A DNA stretch of 64,000 nucleotides, from contig CALRPI020000003.1 in assembly GCA_943370025.1 (NCBI GenBank), positions 1-64,000 of the forward strand. Direction: 5' to 3'. This document shows, piece by piece, positions 15,739-23,673 of the stretch. The notes beneath the pieces are model-generated. The model was not told the DNA's origin and did not search any database. It worked only from the letters and a program-made list of their open reading frames with translations. Position 1 is the first letter of the stretch, and every line of letters starts with the position of its first letter. The position numbers were made by a program, and so were the translations under genes. The stretch comes from JAAUUE01 sp943370025. Its GTDB lineage: Bacteria; Cyanobacteriota; Cyanobacteriia; Cyanobacteriales; JAAUUE01.

Positions 15739-16120
15739 AGAAGATGTGTTTTTTGAAGGACCTCCTCACCGAGGAGATTTGATTCTGAGTCTTTTAATGG
15801 GTTGTACGATTATTTTTTTACCCTTATCTGTGGGGGCGATCATCCGGGCGTTGTGGCTGAGGTTTAAGATCACCGATCGCCGCATTTCCATCACTGGCGG
15901 TTGGAAAGGCCAAGACCGGACAGATATTATCTATTCTGAGATTGTCAAAATCAATAAAATGCCCCGTGGGTTTGGCATGTGGGGAGATATCGTGGCGGTG
16001 TTGCGGGATGGCTCTCGGTTAGAGATGCGATCGCTGCCCCGGTTTAGAGAAATTTATGACTACATTGCTGAACGAGTTGCCGATAAAACTGGTAGACCCA
16101 TTGACACAGTGAAAAGCTAG
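15728..16120 (+). CDS. PH domain-containing small membrane protein
   Basis: A 130-aa protein with one clear hydrophobic span (LILSLLMGCTIIFLPLSVGA) near the N-terminus followed by a bacterial PH-like beta domain (FKITDRRISITGGWKGQ, then VAVLRDGSRLEMRSLP and FREIYDYI). The ATG at 15728 overlaps the rnpA end by 11 nt. In cyanobacteria the rpmH-rnpA-PH protein order is common and is often followed by yidC and a Jag-like gene, which would suggest a link to membrane protein insertion. Here ndhN follows instead. The molecular role is unknown. Confidence 0.85.
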   Translation: MGIREDVFFEGPPHRGDLILSLLMGCTIIFLPLSVGAIIRALWLRFKITDRRISITGGWKGQDRTDIIYSEIVKINKMPRGFGMWGDIVAVLRDGSRLEMRSLPRFREIYDYIAERVADKTGRPIDTVKS

Positions 16121-16200
16121 TCATTACACTGATGCTAATTAATTCAAGCAAATCGATATTTTAATAGTTAATACATCAAACATATAGGTCACTGAAACGT

Positions 16201-16686
16201 ATGGCATTGATCAGCAACGGCAGCAACTTTCTCAAGGTTTTAGTTAATGGCAGTAGTTTTGTCAAAGCCCTAGAAACTTCTGAGGCTTTGGGAGTTTACG
16301 CACCCCTAGAAGGTGGCCATGAAGGTCGGTTTGAACGGCGGCTCCGGGTCAAGGGTTACACCACTCTCAACATCACCGCTAGAGGTCTGGGAGATTTAGA
16401 ATCTTTCCTGACCGGAGTTCACGGGGTGCGCCCTTCCCATCTGGGCAAAAAAGATATTCGGACTTATTTTATTCCGCCCATTATTAACTACCAATTAGAA
16501 AATCTGCCCCCCAAATCCAAGGGTTTAGTCCTCTGGATTATTGAAGGGATGGTCCTTTCTAGTCAGGAAGTGGAATACTTGGTAGCTCTAGCCAAGAAGA
16601 CCCCCAAGTTGAAAATCGTGGTGGAAATGGGGGGCGATCGCGAGTTCTCTTGGAAACCCCTTGGCGATCTGGTTGCCGCTGCCTAG
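16201..16686 (+). CDS. ndhN: NAD(P)H-quinone oxidoreductase subunit N
   Basis: NdhN is a peripheral subunit of the thylakoid NDH-1 complex, found only in cyanobacteria and chloroplasts, and acts in cyclic electron flow and respiration. The 161-aa protein carries LGVYAPLEGGHEGRFERRLR, LTGVHGVRPSHLGKKDIRTY, PPIINYQLENLPPKSKGLVL and VVEMGGDREFSWKPL, all diagnostic. The N-terminal 12 residues (SNGSNFLKVLVNGSSFVKAL) contain a small internal repetition. It is 80 nt downstream of the PH gene and is followed by a strong terminator. Confidence 0.95.
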   Translation: MALISNGSNFLKVLVNGSSFVKALETSEALGVYAPLEGGHEGRFERRLRVKGYTTLNITARGLGDLESFLTGVHGVRPSHLGKKDIRTYFIPPIINYQLENLPPKSKGLVLWIIEGMVLSSQEVEYLVALAKKTPKLKIVVEMGGDREFSWKPLGDLVAAA

Positions 16687-16740
16687 TTCAACCTAGATTT
16701 AGTATCTACACAAAGATTTAGTTTTGGTGATAATTTTTTG

Positions 16741-16783
16741 GCAAGGATTTCTCCCATATTGTGGGAGAAATCCTTGCTTTTTT
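16741..16783 (+). terminator. Rho-independent terminator after ndhN
   Basis: A perfect 16-bp stem (GCAAGGATTTCTCCCA, 16741-16756, with its complement 16762-16777) and a 5-nt loop are followed by TTTTTT. It lies 55 nt after the ndhN stop. Confidence 0.9.
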
Positions 16784-16825
16784 AGTACTACCCACAACTG
16801 TATAAAAACCATAACCATTTTCGGT

Positions 16826-16943
16826 GGCTGAGGGTCGTCGAATATCGGTGGCTGAGCGGAGTCGAAGCCAAACTCCACCGCAAATCTTCGATGGCTTACC
16901 CTCATATATAGGGAAATGTTCCCTTCGACTTCGCTCAGGGAAC
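16826..16943. repeat. Dispersed repeat with GCTGAGCG.AGTCGAAG cores, copy 1
   Basis: Inverted cores GGCTGAGCGGAGTCGAAGCC and CCTTCGACTTCGCTCAGGG surround a spacer containing AATCTTCGATGGCTTACCCTC and GAAATGTTC. The segment is alignable with 35556-35635 over about 75 bp. It occupies the ndhN-merR gap between the terminator and the MerR-type promoter. Confidence 0.7.
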
Positions 16944-17010
16944 GTCTCTAGGCTTAGGGTCAGAGTTTTTGTTTAAACCAAATTTATTTTATTTACCTAA
17001 AAAATAGGGG

Positions 17011-17041
17011 TTGACTTAGAGTGTGCTCTAAGGTTTAGAGT
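17011..17041 (+). promoter_or_regulatory. MerR-type promoter/operator
   Basis: TTGACT (17011-17016) and a -10-like TAGAGT (17036-17041) are separated by about 19 bp, the over-long spacer typical of MerR-controlled promoters. The spacer contains the dyad TAGAG-TGTG-CTCTA, very like the NmlR/AdhR-type operator with CTTGACTTAGAGT and ACTCTAAGGTT. It sits just before the merR start, so autoregulation of the merR-AKR operon is likely. Confidence 0.75.
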
Positions 17042-17048
17042 TGAACTT

Positions 17049-17618
17049 ATGGAAAGGACATTCACAATTCAAGAGGCTGCCCAAGAGACAGGGGTAAGTG
17101 CCCATACATTGCGCTACTACGAGCGGATGAATTTGCTGGATCCGATCGATCGCAATGCCAGTGGGTATCGTCAGTTTACCGACTACGATCTTTCCTGTGT
17201 CAGGTTTCTCACCAAGTTGCGGGCGACCAAAATGCCAATTCGCCAAATGCAGCAGTTTGCCGAACTGCGTCGCCGGGGAATTTCCACCGCCCAGCAACGG
17301 CGATCGCTATTGGAAGATCATTACCATGCCGTGATGGCGCATCAGCAAGAACTGACCCATAGCCTTGCCGTGATTAGCAAAAAAATTGCTTACTACAAAG
17401 AGGTGGTGGAAAAAGAGATTGCTGCTGAAGCAGAATCCTATCAGTTGCCTAGCTATATCGCTATGGCACAGGGAATCAGTCAGGGTTCCATCTCAATTTC
17501 CTTGGAGCCAAAAACTGCTGCCCAAGAGTTGATTGAGCATTTTGATCCAGAGAGTTTATCGCAGCTCATGGAATTATTGCAAAGTAAAACTAAAACAGGT
17601 GTTCACAAATGGAAATAA
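17049..17618 (+). CDS. MerR family transcriptional regulator
   Basis: A 189-aa regulator with the MerR winged helix TIQEAAQETGVSAHTLRYYE (residues about 5-25), the wing IDRNASGYRQFTDYDL, and a coiled-coil dimerisation helix around HQQELTHSLAVISKKIAYYK. The AdhR/NmlR-like sequence and the operator type suggest it senses reactive aldehydes or electrophiles. The effector-binding part has no cysteine in the region I can read, so the redox mechanism of NmlR may not apply. It overlaps the aldo/keto reductase gene by 10 nt, forming a two-gene operon. Confidence 0.9.
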   Translation: MERTFTIQEAAQETGVSAHTLRYYERMNLLDPIDRNASGYRQFTDYDLSCVRFLTKLRATKMPIRQMQQFAELRRRGISTAQQRRSLLEDHYHAVMAHQQELTHSLAVISKKIAYYKEVVEKEIAAEAESYQLPSYIAMAQGISQGSISISLEPKTAAQELIEHFDPESLSQLMELLQSKTKTGVHKWK

Positions 17619-18595
17619 GAAAACTCGGTAATCAAGGGCTAGAAGTTTCTGAACTCGGTCTGGGTTGTATGGGGATGTCGGAGTTTTATAGTGGGCGGGA
17701 CGAACAGGAGTCGATCGCCACTATTCACTACGCCCTCGACCTAGGGGTAAATTTTATCGACACGGCGGATATGTATGGACCTTTTACCAACGAGCAGCTA
17801 GTGGGCAAAGCGATTAAAGACCGCCGCGACCAGGTGGTATTAGCCACTAAATTTGGGAATATTCGCAGTGCCGAGGGGGGCTTTTTGGGGATTAGCGGCA
17901 AGCCGGAGTATGTGCGGCAATGTTGCGATGATTCCTTGCAAAGATTGGGGGTGGATGTTATCGATCTCTATTATCAACATCGAGTGGATATAGCCGTGCC
18001 GATCGAAGAAACCGTGGGAGCCATGGCTGAACTTGTCCAACAGGGAAAAGTTCGGTATCTGGGCTTATCAGAAGCTGCCCCCGCCACCATTCGCCGTGCC
18101 CAAGCCATCCATCCCATCTCGGCACTGCAAACCGAGTATTCCCTCTGGAGTCGGGAACCGGAAGATGTGATCTTGCCGACGCTGCGGGAATTAGGGATTG
18201 GTTTTGTACCCTATAGTCCCCTCGGCAGGGGTTTCTTGACGGGAGCGATCGCTAGTCCAGAAGATTTTGCTGCCGACGATTATCGACGGAGATCACCCCG
18301 GTTCCAAGGAGAGAATTTCACAAAAAATCTAGAACTAGTAGCGCAGGTCAGGGCGATCGCGACAGAAAAAGGGATTACTCCCAGCCAATTAGCCCTAGCA
18401 TGGCTCTTGGCTCAGGGTGAAGATATTGTCCCCATTCCCGGCACTAAGCGCCGCACCTACCTAGAGGAAAATATTGGAGCCACAAACGTCACTCTGACTG
18501 CGGAGGATCTAAGCCGGATCAATGCCGTAGCTCCCCAAGGGGTGGCAGCAGGCGATCGCTACCCAGCCCAAACTATGGGGACGGTCGATCGCTAA
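17609..18595 (+). CDS. Aldo/keto reductase
   Basis: A 328-aa NADPH-dependent reductase of carbonyl compounds. The AKR tetrad is visible: Asp and Tyr in FIDTADMYGP, Lys in LATKFGN, His in YYQHRVD. The cofactor-binding C-terminal segment is VPIPGTKRRTYLEENIGA. It resembles the AKR13-like group (YajO, AKR13-type) and lacks fused domains. The gene overlaps merR by 10 nt and shares its promoter, suggesting it detoxifies the aldehyde or quinone that the regulator senses. Confidence 0.93.
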   Translation: MEIRKLGNQGLEVSELGLGCMGMSEFYSGRDEQESIATIHYALDLGVNFIDTADMYGPFTNEQLVGKAIKDRRDQVVLATKFGNIRSAEGGFLGISGKPEYVRQCCDDSLQRLGVDVIDLYYQHRVDIAVPIEETVGAMAELVQQGKVRYLGLSEAAPATIRRAQAIHPISALQTEYSLWSREPEDVILPTLRELGIGFVPYSPLGRGFLTGAIASPEDFAADDYRRRSPRFQGENFTKNLELVAQVRAIATEKGITPSQLALAWLLAQGEDIVPIPGTKRRTYLEENIGATNVTLTAEDLSRINAVAPQGVAAGDRYPAQTMGTVDR

Positions 18596-18603
18596 CTCCA
18601 TGA

Positions 18604-19449
18604 CTAGATTTTTTGAGCGATCTGGAGCATGGATAGGTAAGATGTGGCAATTTCCACCCCATGATTTTCGGCTAAAACTTGACGTAAAGCACTAAATAGC
18701 TGCTCTCTTTGTTTGGGTTCTAGGGCAATGTAGGGAGACAGGGTACTGAGGAGGGCGAGGTAGTCATCGATGCTGTAGAGGATTTGGCTGACTAGCTGGG
18801 TGGTCACAAAATTTGTGAATAATCCAGTATCCATCACCTGCTGCCCAAAGTCTCGAACATTTTTTTCTTGAGTTGCTTGGTCTTCGTACTTGCCTAGGGA
18901 GGGAGCTAGGTCGCTGTAGACTTTGGCTAAATCCTGACAAATTGCATAGCTGGGTTGGGGAATGTGGTTCCAGAGTAAGATTAGATAGCCCTGATCTTCT
19001 AGAGAAGCGATCGCTTTGGGATAGCCAATTTTGGGGTCTACCCAATGCCAAGAAGTTGCCGCCAGAATCGCGGAAAACTTGGCTGTGCCTAGTTCCCAAT
19101 CTTCAAAGGTGGTATTCACAATTTCTACTTGGGGATAAGCTGCACAATTATCTCTGGCAACCTGGCAAGCAGCAGTACTGGGTTCTAAGCTCACGATCGA
19201 GAAACCCAACTTGGCAAATTCCACAGTGGCGATCGCAGGTCCACAGCCAATTTCCAGAATTTTTGCTCCGGCTGGGAGTTGAGAGAGGGCGATCGCTTGC
19301 TGAATTAGTTCTTTTGGGTAGCGGGGTCTGGTGCGATCATAGGCAGCAGCCACGGTACTATACCAATCACGCCTTTGTTCAACAGGCATGGCAGCATAGC
19401 CATAGGTAGCCTTCTCTTGAGTATTTTCTTCTTGTGGACGATCGGGCAT
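18604..19449 (-). CDS. Class I SAM-dependent methyltransferase
   Basis: A 281-aa methyltransferase. SAM motif I is AKILEIGCGPAIATVEFAK (about residue 60); VSLEPSTAACQVA supplies the acidic residue binding the ribose, and ILAATSWHWVDPKIGYPKA is the post-II region typical of the UbiE/type 11 group. The N-terminal YGYAAMPVEQRRDWYSTVAAAYDRTRPRYP fits the same group. The substrate is unknown. It converges on the aldo/keto reductase gene with 8 nt between stops. Confidence 0.88.
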   Translation of the reverse strand: MPDRPQEENTQEKATYGYAAMPVEQRRDWYSTVAAAYDRTRPRYPKELIQQAIALSQLPAGAKILEIGCGPAIATVEFAKLGFSIVSLEPSTAACQVARDNCAAYPQVEIVNTTFEDWELGTAKFSAILAATSWHWVDPKIGYPKAIASLEDQGYLILLWNHIPQPSYAICQDLAKVYSDLAPSLGKYEDQATQEKNVRDFGQQVMDTGLFTNFVTTQLVSQILYSIDDYLALLSTLSPYIALEPKQREQLFSALRQVLAENHGVEIATSYLSMLQIAQKI

Positions 19450-19573
19450 ATATTTCTATGAGTAGAAATTTTTGTGTAGAGAAGATGATACTTTGTTATA
19501 TACAAGAAACTGAAGGAATAATCACTCTTTTGGTTGATTACTATATTTACTTAGCCAAATTTTATCGGTTCGC

Positions 19574-19918
19574 ATGTCTACAGCACCCTTTCGTGGGAGA
19601 GTACAAGCTCAAGGAGATGATATCAGACAAGATGGGGGCTATAGCGAATCTTGGGCGCAAGATATTCCTGTTACTGATCAACAGGGTTTAGATTTCCTTG
19701 ATAAAATTGAAAGGAAGTGCAATGAGTCTCAAAAAAGAGAGCGAAAACAGGCTTTCATTAAAGCTAAAAATTTCGTCGAGCGTGCTAGTGAGCTAGGTGG
19801 TGTTGATGCATATCTTACTCGCTCATTTAAAGATAGGAAACGTAGTGTTAGTAACGCTCGTGTAGATATTGAAGTTCACGATGGTCTTACATTTATTCCT
19901 GTGGAACAAACAAAATGA
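19574..19918 (+). CDS. Unrecognised 114-aa protein, first gene of a coupled pair
   Basis: I cannot assign a function. The protein is hydrophilic. It has an N-terminal segment FRGRVQAQGDDIRQDGGYSE, a helical charged middle (DFLDKIERKCNESQKRERKQ) and a C-terminal VDIEVHDGLTFIPV. The RGRVQAQG...GLDFL pattern resembles small cyanobacterial hypothetical proteins I have seen, with no known role. Its TGA overlaps the ATG of the next gene by 4 nt, so both are real and coupled. No signal peptide or membrane segment is visible. It is divergent from the methyltransferase gene. Confidence 0.75.
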   Translation: MSTAPFRGRVQAQGDDIRQDGGYSESWAQDIPVTDQQGLDFLDKIERKCNESQKRERKQAFIKAKNFVERASELGGVDAYLTRSFKDRKRSVSNARVDIEVHDGLTFIPVEQTK

Positions 19919-20775
19919 CTACTATTTTTTCTAAGGTGGAGCAATTTTTAGCCTCTAACAATACTGAAAGAGCGAGAGAAGAGGTTGTCAAAACTTCCAT
20001 TAATCTAAGTAGAGTAGATACTAGTGTTCGAGATTTTGCGGAACTCCTTGCATTAGGCTCTCCGAAAGCATTAGAGATAGGATTGGGCGTATTAGGACGG
20101 CAACTTCTTAATATCAATATAAAAATCAATGATGATGTAATTTGGCTATTTCTTGCAGCAGTATTATCCCGGCAAAACATTACTCCCAATAGTCCATCAA
20201 GAATTAATATTCTTAGTCTTCTTTCTTGTGTTAAAGATTGGAAATTACCTATCTTTGCCCTACTAACTCCAGCATTAGATACTTTTTTGAAGGTAAGTCT
20301 TGCTGAAGGAAATCCCCTGATTGCAGAGCAAACTCTCGACTTTATTGCGATGGAAGAGATTTACGCACAGGCTCCTCGTACAAAGGCACAGTTTCAAAAC
20401 CTGAAATTTCTTACTCAGTCGGTACTAGATCAAGTAGATGATTTGGAGCTAAAAGAGGAATGGGCTGAAGGACTAGATGCTTTCTTTCAAGAAGCAAATA
20501 ATATCAAATATTCTGATAAAAACATCTGGTCGGCAGGGGGAAGCTTACTAAAAGAAATCTATCCTCCTGAAACCTTAAACCATAATACGGAAACAAATTA
20601 TTCTCATCAGGTAAAAGACAATATATTCAAATTAATTACGTCATCTCTTGCAGAAATTAGAACTACGCTTAGGCGAAACAGAGGATCATTTAAAGTCCGT
20701 AGAAATAACAGCCACTTCAAAAACTTGCCGATACGACATCAATCTTTGGTTCAAGAACAATTATCTATCAGATAA
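19915..20775 (+). CDS. Unrecognised 286-aa helical protein
   Basis: No family recognised. The sequence is predominantly alpha-helical (FSKVEQFLASNNTERAREEV, LKEEWAEGLDAFFQEANNI), with a possible HEAT- or TPR-like character, and ends in a strongly basic tail (RTTLRRNRGSFKVRRNNSHF). It has no membrane segment, P-loop or nuclease motif. It is coupled to the 114-aa gene by ATGA overlap and converges on the next gene (29-nt gap). Codon use is AT-rich compared with flanking selO, which suggests an acquired cassette. Confidence 0.75.
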   Translation: MTTIFSKVEQFLASNNTERAREEVVKTSINLSRVDTSVRDFAELLALGSPKALEIGLGVLGRQLLNINIKINDDVIWLFLAAVLSRQNITPNSPSRINILSLLSCVKDWKLPIFALLTPALDTFLKVSLAEGNPLIAEQTLDFIAMEEIYAQAPRTKAQFQNLKFLTQSVLDQVDDLELKEEWAEGLDAFFQEANNIKYSDKNIWSAGGSLLKEIYPPETLNHNTETNYSHQVKDNIFKLITSSLAEIRTTLRRNRGSFKVRRNNSHFKNLPIRHQSLVQEQLSIR

Positions 20776-20803
20776 ATCTAAATAGTCAAATAGAATTATT
20801 GGG

Positions 20804-21298
20804 TTAATTGTAACTTGCCATTTTAGCAAGAAATATTTCCGCCTCTTGCTTAACAATAACATCGAAGTTTTCTAGTGTGGCAGATGGATAACTGTAGGGA
20901 AAATATTGTGAAAGAAGGCTGTCTAGGGCATCATCAAGTTCAAACCATATTACATATTCAGAATCATAATCAAGATATTTCCATATTTGATATAAATCTC
21001 GTACAGCTAATTGGGAAGAATCATATTGTCCATTAATAACTTGCTGGGCAATTTTACAAGCATAAGCTCTAATAGCAATTTTTGCCTCTGGTTCTTCAAT
21101 ATTTAATTCTTCGATCGATCTCATAAAATAGCTTTCTACTTCCCAAAAACTATTGTGGTGATCGAGTCCAGCTAAAATTCGCAAACTAGGAGAATCATAG
21201 TCTTCCATGAGCATTTCCTCTGCCCAGTGAATATAATCATCAGCAGACATCCATTCTAATGCTCGTTTCCCAAATATTGCTTTAGTGGAATATTTCAT
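20804..21298 (-). CDS. Unrecognised 164-aa acidic protein
   Basis: An acidic, helical, single-domain protein (MSADDYIHWAEEMLMEDYDS, then LRILAGLDHHNSFWEVESYF and FELDDALDSLLSQYFPY). The size, acidity and sporadic context recall immunity proteins of contact-dependent or polymorphic toxin systems, but no family is recognised and no toxin is adjacent, so this is only a possibility. It is on the opposite strand from the previous pair and 71 nt downstream of the 171-aa gene. Confidence 0.7.
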   Translation of the reverse strand: MKYSTKAIFGKRALEWMSADDYIHWAEEMLMEDYDSPSLRILAGLDHHNSFWEVESYFMRSIEELNIEEPEAKIAIRAYACKIAQQVINGQYDSSQLAVRDLYQIWKYLDYDSEYVIWFELDDALDSLLSQYFPYSYPSATLENFDVIVKQEAEIFLAKMASYN

Positions 21299-21369
21299 GA
21301 CTTTGACTAGCCCGATATCTTAACTTCGTTAATAGATTTCAGGAAAATTGATAGTGTATATTTGCAGAA

Positions 21370-21885
21370 TCATTCCAGCATATACATATCCAGCGCAGAT
21401 AGTAGAACCTTGCCATCTGGATCAAAAATGTTTCCAGTGTGACTAACTATTGTTTCTGGAGCAAGTTGCTTGAGATTTGACATTAATTCTAATAAGCTCT
21501 CAACAGCTAAAAGATTCCACTCCTTACCCATTGAGTAGTACAAAGATATTCCTGTAGGGACGAAAACAAAAACACCAATATCTGGGATAGGGTTACCAGA
21601 CCTAGAGTGAGTACCACCGAAAACCACACTAAAACTCTCTGCTTCTCCAGTCAATGCCATTTCCGCCGGATTTTGTCCGAATATAATCGGTATTTCAGCC
21701 TGCTTAGATATTGACCAATAATAAGCATGTTTGGATACAATATGTGTGGATTGCTCTTGAATGAGCGCATAGGCAACAGCAACTTTCCTTTCAGAACCAA
21801 AATCGAAGGCGATATCAGGTAATGCTCTATCATCCTCAGAAAGTATTTCAAGAACAGTTTGTAGATTCATCGTCATCATCGACAT
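21370..21885 (-). CDS. Unrecognised 171-aa protein
   Basis: No family recognised. It appears to be alpha/beta with a central FSVVFGGTHSRSGNPIPDIG and IGVFVFVPTGISLYYSMGKE, and a C-terminal ILFDPDG-like loop (NIFDPDGKVLLSALDMYMLE). Several nearby Met codons at the start (MSMMTMN) leave the exact initiation uncertain by up to five residues. It is 19 nt downstream of selO and 71 nt upstream of the 164-aa gene on the same strand, so the three could share a transcript. Confidence 0.7.
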   Translation of the reverse strand: MSMMTMNLQTVLEILSEDDRALPDIAFDFGSERKVAVAYALIQEQSTHIVSKHAYYWSISKQAEIPIIFGQNPAEMALTGEAESFSVVFGGTHSRSGNPIPDIGVFVFVPTGISLYYSMGKEWNLLAVESLLELMSNLKQLAPETIVSHTGNIFDPDGKVLLSALDMYMLE

Positions 21886-21904
21886 AAATGATTACCAAGT
21901 TTCT

Positions 21905-23314
21905 TTAACTAGATTGAATTTGCTGGACTAAATCATTAAAAGGTTGCCAATTGTCTTCTTCAGTAATCGATTGCCACACAGACTCAATTAATGGACGCAA
22001 GGGGACTACTTGGGGATTAGCATTTTTAAGAGTTTGGCTAATTAAACCCATATCATCTAGAGATAAAGATTGCAGAATATGGTGATAGGAATTTATCCAT
22101 TTACTAAATATAGCTGGAGTCTCTGCATCACCAAAAACCTGCCATTGGGGAAGACTATCCACATCACCCCACCAAGCACGATCGAATACTTTGGCTAGAG
22201 TAGCAAAGAAATGATGATAGCCAATCTGAGAATCTTGCAATAGCTGACAGGTGAGCAGGACTAATTCTCGGGATTCGGGAGTATCTAAATCAACAAAACC
22301 CAACTTGCGTAACATCAACTGTCGATAATTCTGCCGATAAGCTTCATCAAATTCCGGCAATGCTTCCTTGATTGATTGGTCATCAATCACCGGAATTAAA
22401 ACATTGCCCAACATTTCTAGGTTGAGCTTGCAAATTCCCGGTTGATTGCCATAGGCATAGCGCCCGTAGTGGTCAAAATATGCCGCCGTGAAATTCAAAT
22501 CAAAGGTAGGCAGAAAAGCATAGGGACCATAGTCGAAACTTTCCCCGGTGATGGACATATTATCGGTATTCAAAACCGCATGGCAGAAACCAGCTTGCAT
22601 CCATTGAGCAGCTAACTTGGCAACTCGCTGGACTAACTCAGTAAAGAAGAGAGCGTATTTTTCTGGTTGGGGTTCTAGGTGGGGATAGTAGTAGTGAATG
22701 ACGTGATCTAGGAGTTTGGAAATTAGGTCTGGGCGCTTGAAATAGTGCAACCTCTCGAAAGTGCCAAAGCGGATGTGCGATCGACTAAACCGGATCATCA
22801 CCGAAGACCTCGTAGGCGATGGCTCATCCCCCCGCCACAAGCCTTCCCCAGTTTCCACCAAACTCAAACACCGAGAAGTAGTCACCCCCATTTTGAATAG
22901 CGACTCAGCCGCCAAAACTTCCCGCACTCCACCCTTGAGGGTGAGCTTGCCATCGCCGCCTCTGGAGTAGGGAGTGGTTCCCGATCCCTTGGTGCCAAAA
23001 TCGTAGAGTTCTCCATCTATGCCCCGCACCTGCCCGTAGAGAAAGCCCCGTCCATCCCCCAAGCGGGAATTGTATTCTCCGAATTGATAGCCGTGGTATT
23101 TCAGCGCCAAAAAGGGACGCACCGCTTCAAAGTGACCAAAGGCTTGCAGAAAATCCGTGTCGCTTACCTGTTGGGGGTCTAAGCCAATTATGGGCAGGAG
23201 GCGATCGTTCCTAAATCTAAGAATGTGTTGGGGAAATGTGGCGGCGGGAACTACATCGTAGTAATCTTCCCCCATAGCTTCCATGGCTGGCTCGTACTGT
23301 AGAGTCGTGAACAT
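21905..23314 (-). CDS. selO: Protein adenylyltransferase SelO (UPF0061/YdiU)
   Basis: A 469-aa pseudokinase of the SelO family, which transfers AMP from ATP to Ser, Thr or Tyr of proteins and is linked to redox control. Recognised by YDFGTKGSGTTPYSRGGDG, LKGGVREVLAAESLFKMG, SSVMIRFSRSHIRFGTFE, and the catalytic segment AVLNTDNMSITGESFDYGP with the metal-binding Asn and Asp. The ATG at 23314 is preferred; an upstream TTG at 23329 is in frame. Length is normal. There is no C-terminal selenocysteine, as is usual for bacteria. Confidence 0.93.
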   Translation of the reverse strand: MFTTLQYEPAMEAMGEDYYDVVPAATFPQHILRFRNDRLLPIIGLDPQQVSDTDFLQAFGHFEAVRPFLALKYHGYQFGEYNSRLGDGRGFLYGQVRGIDGELYDFGTKGSGTTPYSRGGDGKLTLKGGVREVLAAESLFKMGVTTSRCLSLVETGEGLWRGDEPSPTRSSVMIRFSRSHIRFGTFERLHYFKRPDLISKLLDHVIHYYYPHLEPQPEKYALFFTELVQRVAKLAAQWMQAGFCHAVLNTDNMSITGESFDYGPYAFLPTFDLNFTAAYFDHYGRYAYGNQPGICKLNLEMLGNVLIPVIDDQSIKEALPEFDEAYRQNYRQLMLRKLGFVDLDTPESRELVLLTCQLLQDSQIGYHHFFATLAKVFDRAWWGDVDSLPQWQVFGDAETPAIFSKWINSYHHILQSLSLDDMGLISQTLKNANPQVVPLRPLIESVWQSITEEDNWQPFNDLVQQIQSS

Positions 23315-23355
23315 AGTTGGTGATGCCAAATCTTATTTTATTAGGTTCTCTACAC

Positions 23356-23413
23356 AGGTTGGTTGAAACCGCTGCTACAAGAGCAAAGTCCGCCGGCGCG
23401 GACTAAGAGAATA
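23356..23413. repeat. REP-like double hairpin, inverted copy
   Basis: On the minus strand it reads TTAGTCCGCGCCGGCGGACT then TTGTAGCAGCGGTTTCAACC. The same two hairpins in the same order occur at 25704-25753 and 36858-36906. The GTAG foot before the second hairpin fits the RAYT-linked REP class. Confidence 0.7.
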
Positions 23414-23510
23414 GGAACATGATCATAACCAGATTTGGGATGAGTTGTAATCTTAAATCTAGAATAACATTGTTCGCAAAATCCGCTTTTGTGGACTACC
23501 ATCTTATGCA

Positions 23511-23606
23511 GGACTCATGCATTTGAACGTTTTTGTGGGTACTTTGCACCCTCAAAAATATCCCCACCTCTCAATAATTCCTTGGCAGTGCGTAATTCCT
23601 ATTGTG
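23511..23606. repeat. Dispersed palindromic repeat, copy 2
   Basis: GGACTCATGCATTTGAACG, a GTGGG/CCCTC hairpin, and TTGGCAGTGCGTAATTCC match the element at 221-309. With the REP at 23356-23413 it takes up much of the selO-sppA gap. Nothing else is recognised there. Confidence 0.65.
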
Positions 23607-23673
23607 GATTAATGTGGATTAAAATAGTGGTATTAATAGCTATTCCTCACCAGTACCGAGATAACTGAATTTT

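Noticed and set aside
19434..19691. 85-aa frame overlapping the start of the 114-aa gene
   Set aside because: Out of frame with the coupled 114/286-aa pair, hydrophobic low-complexity start, no family resemblance.
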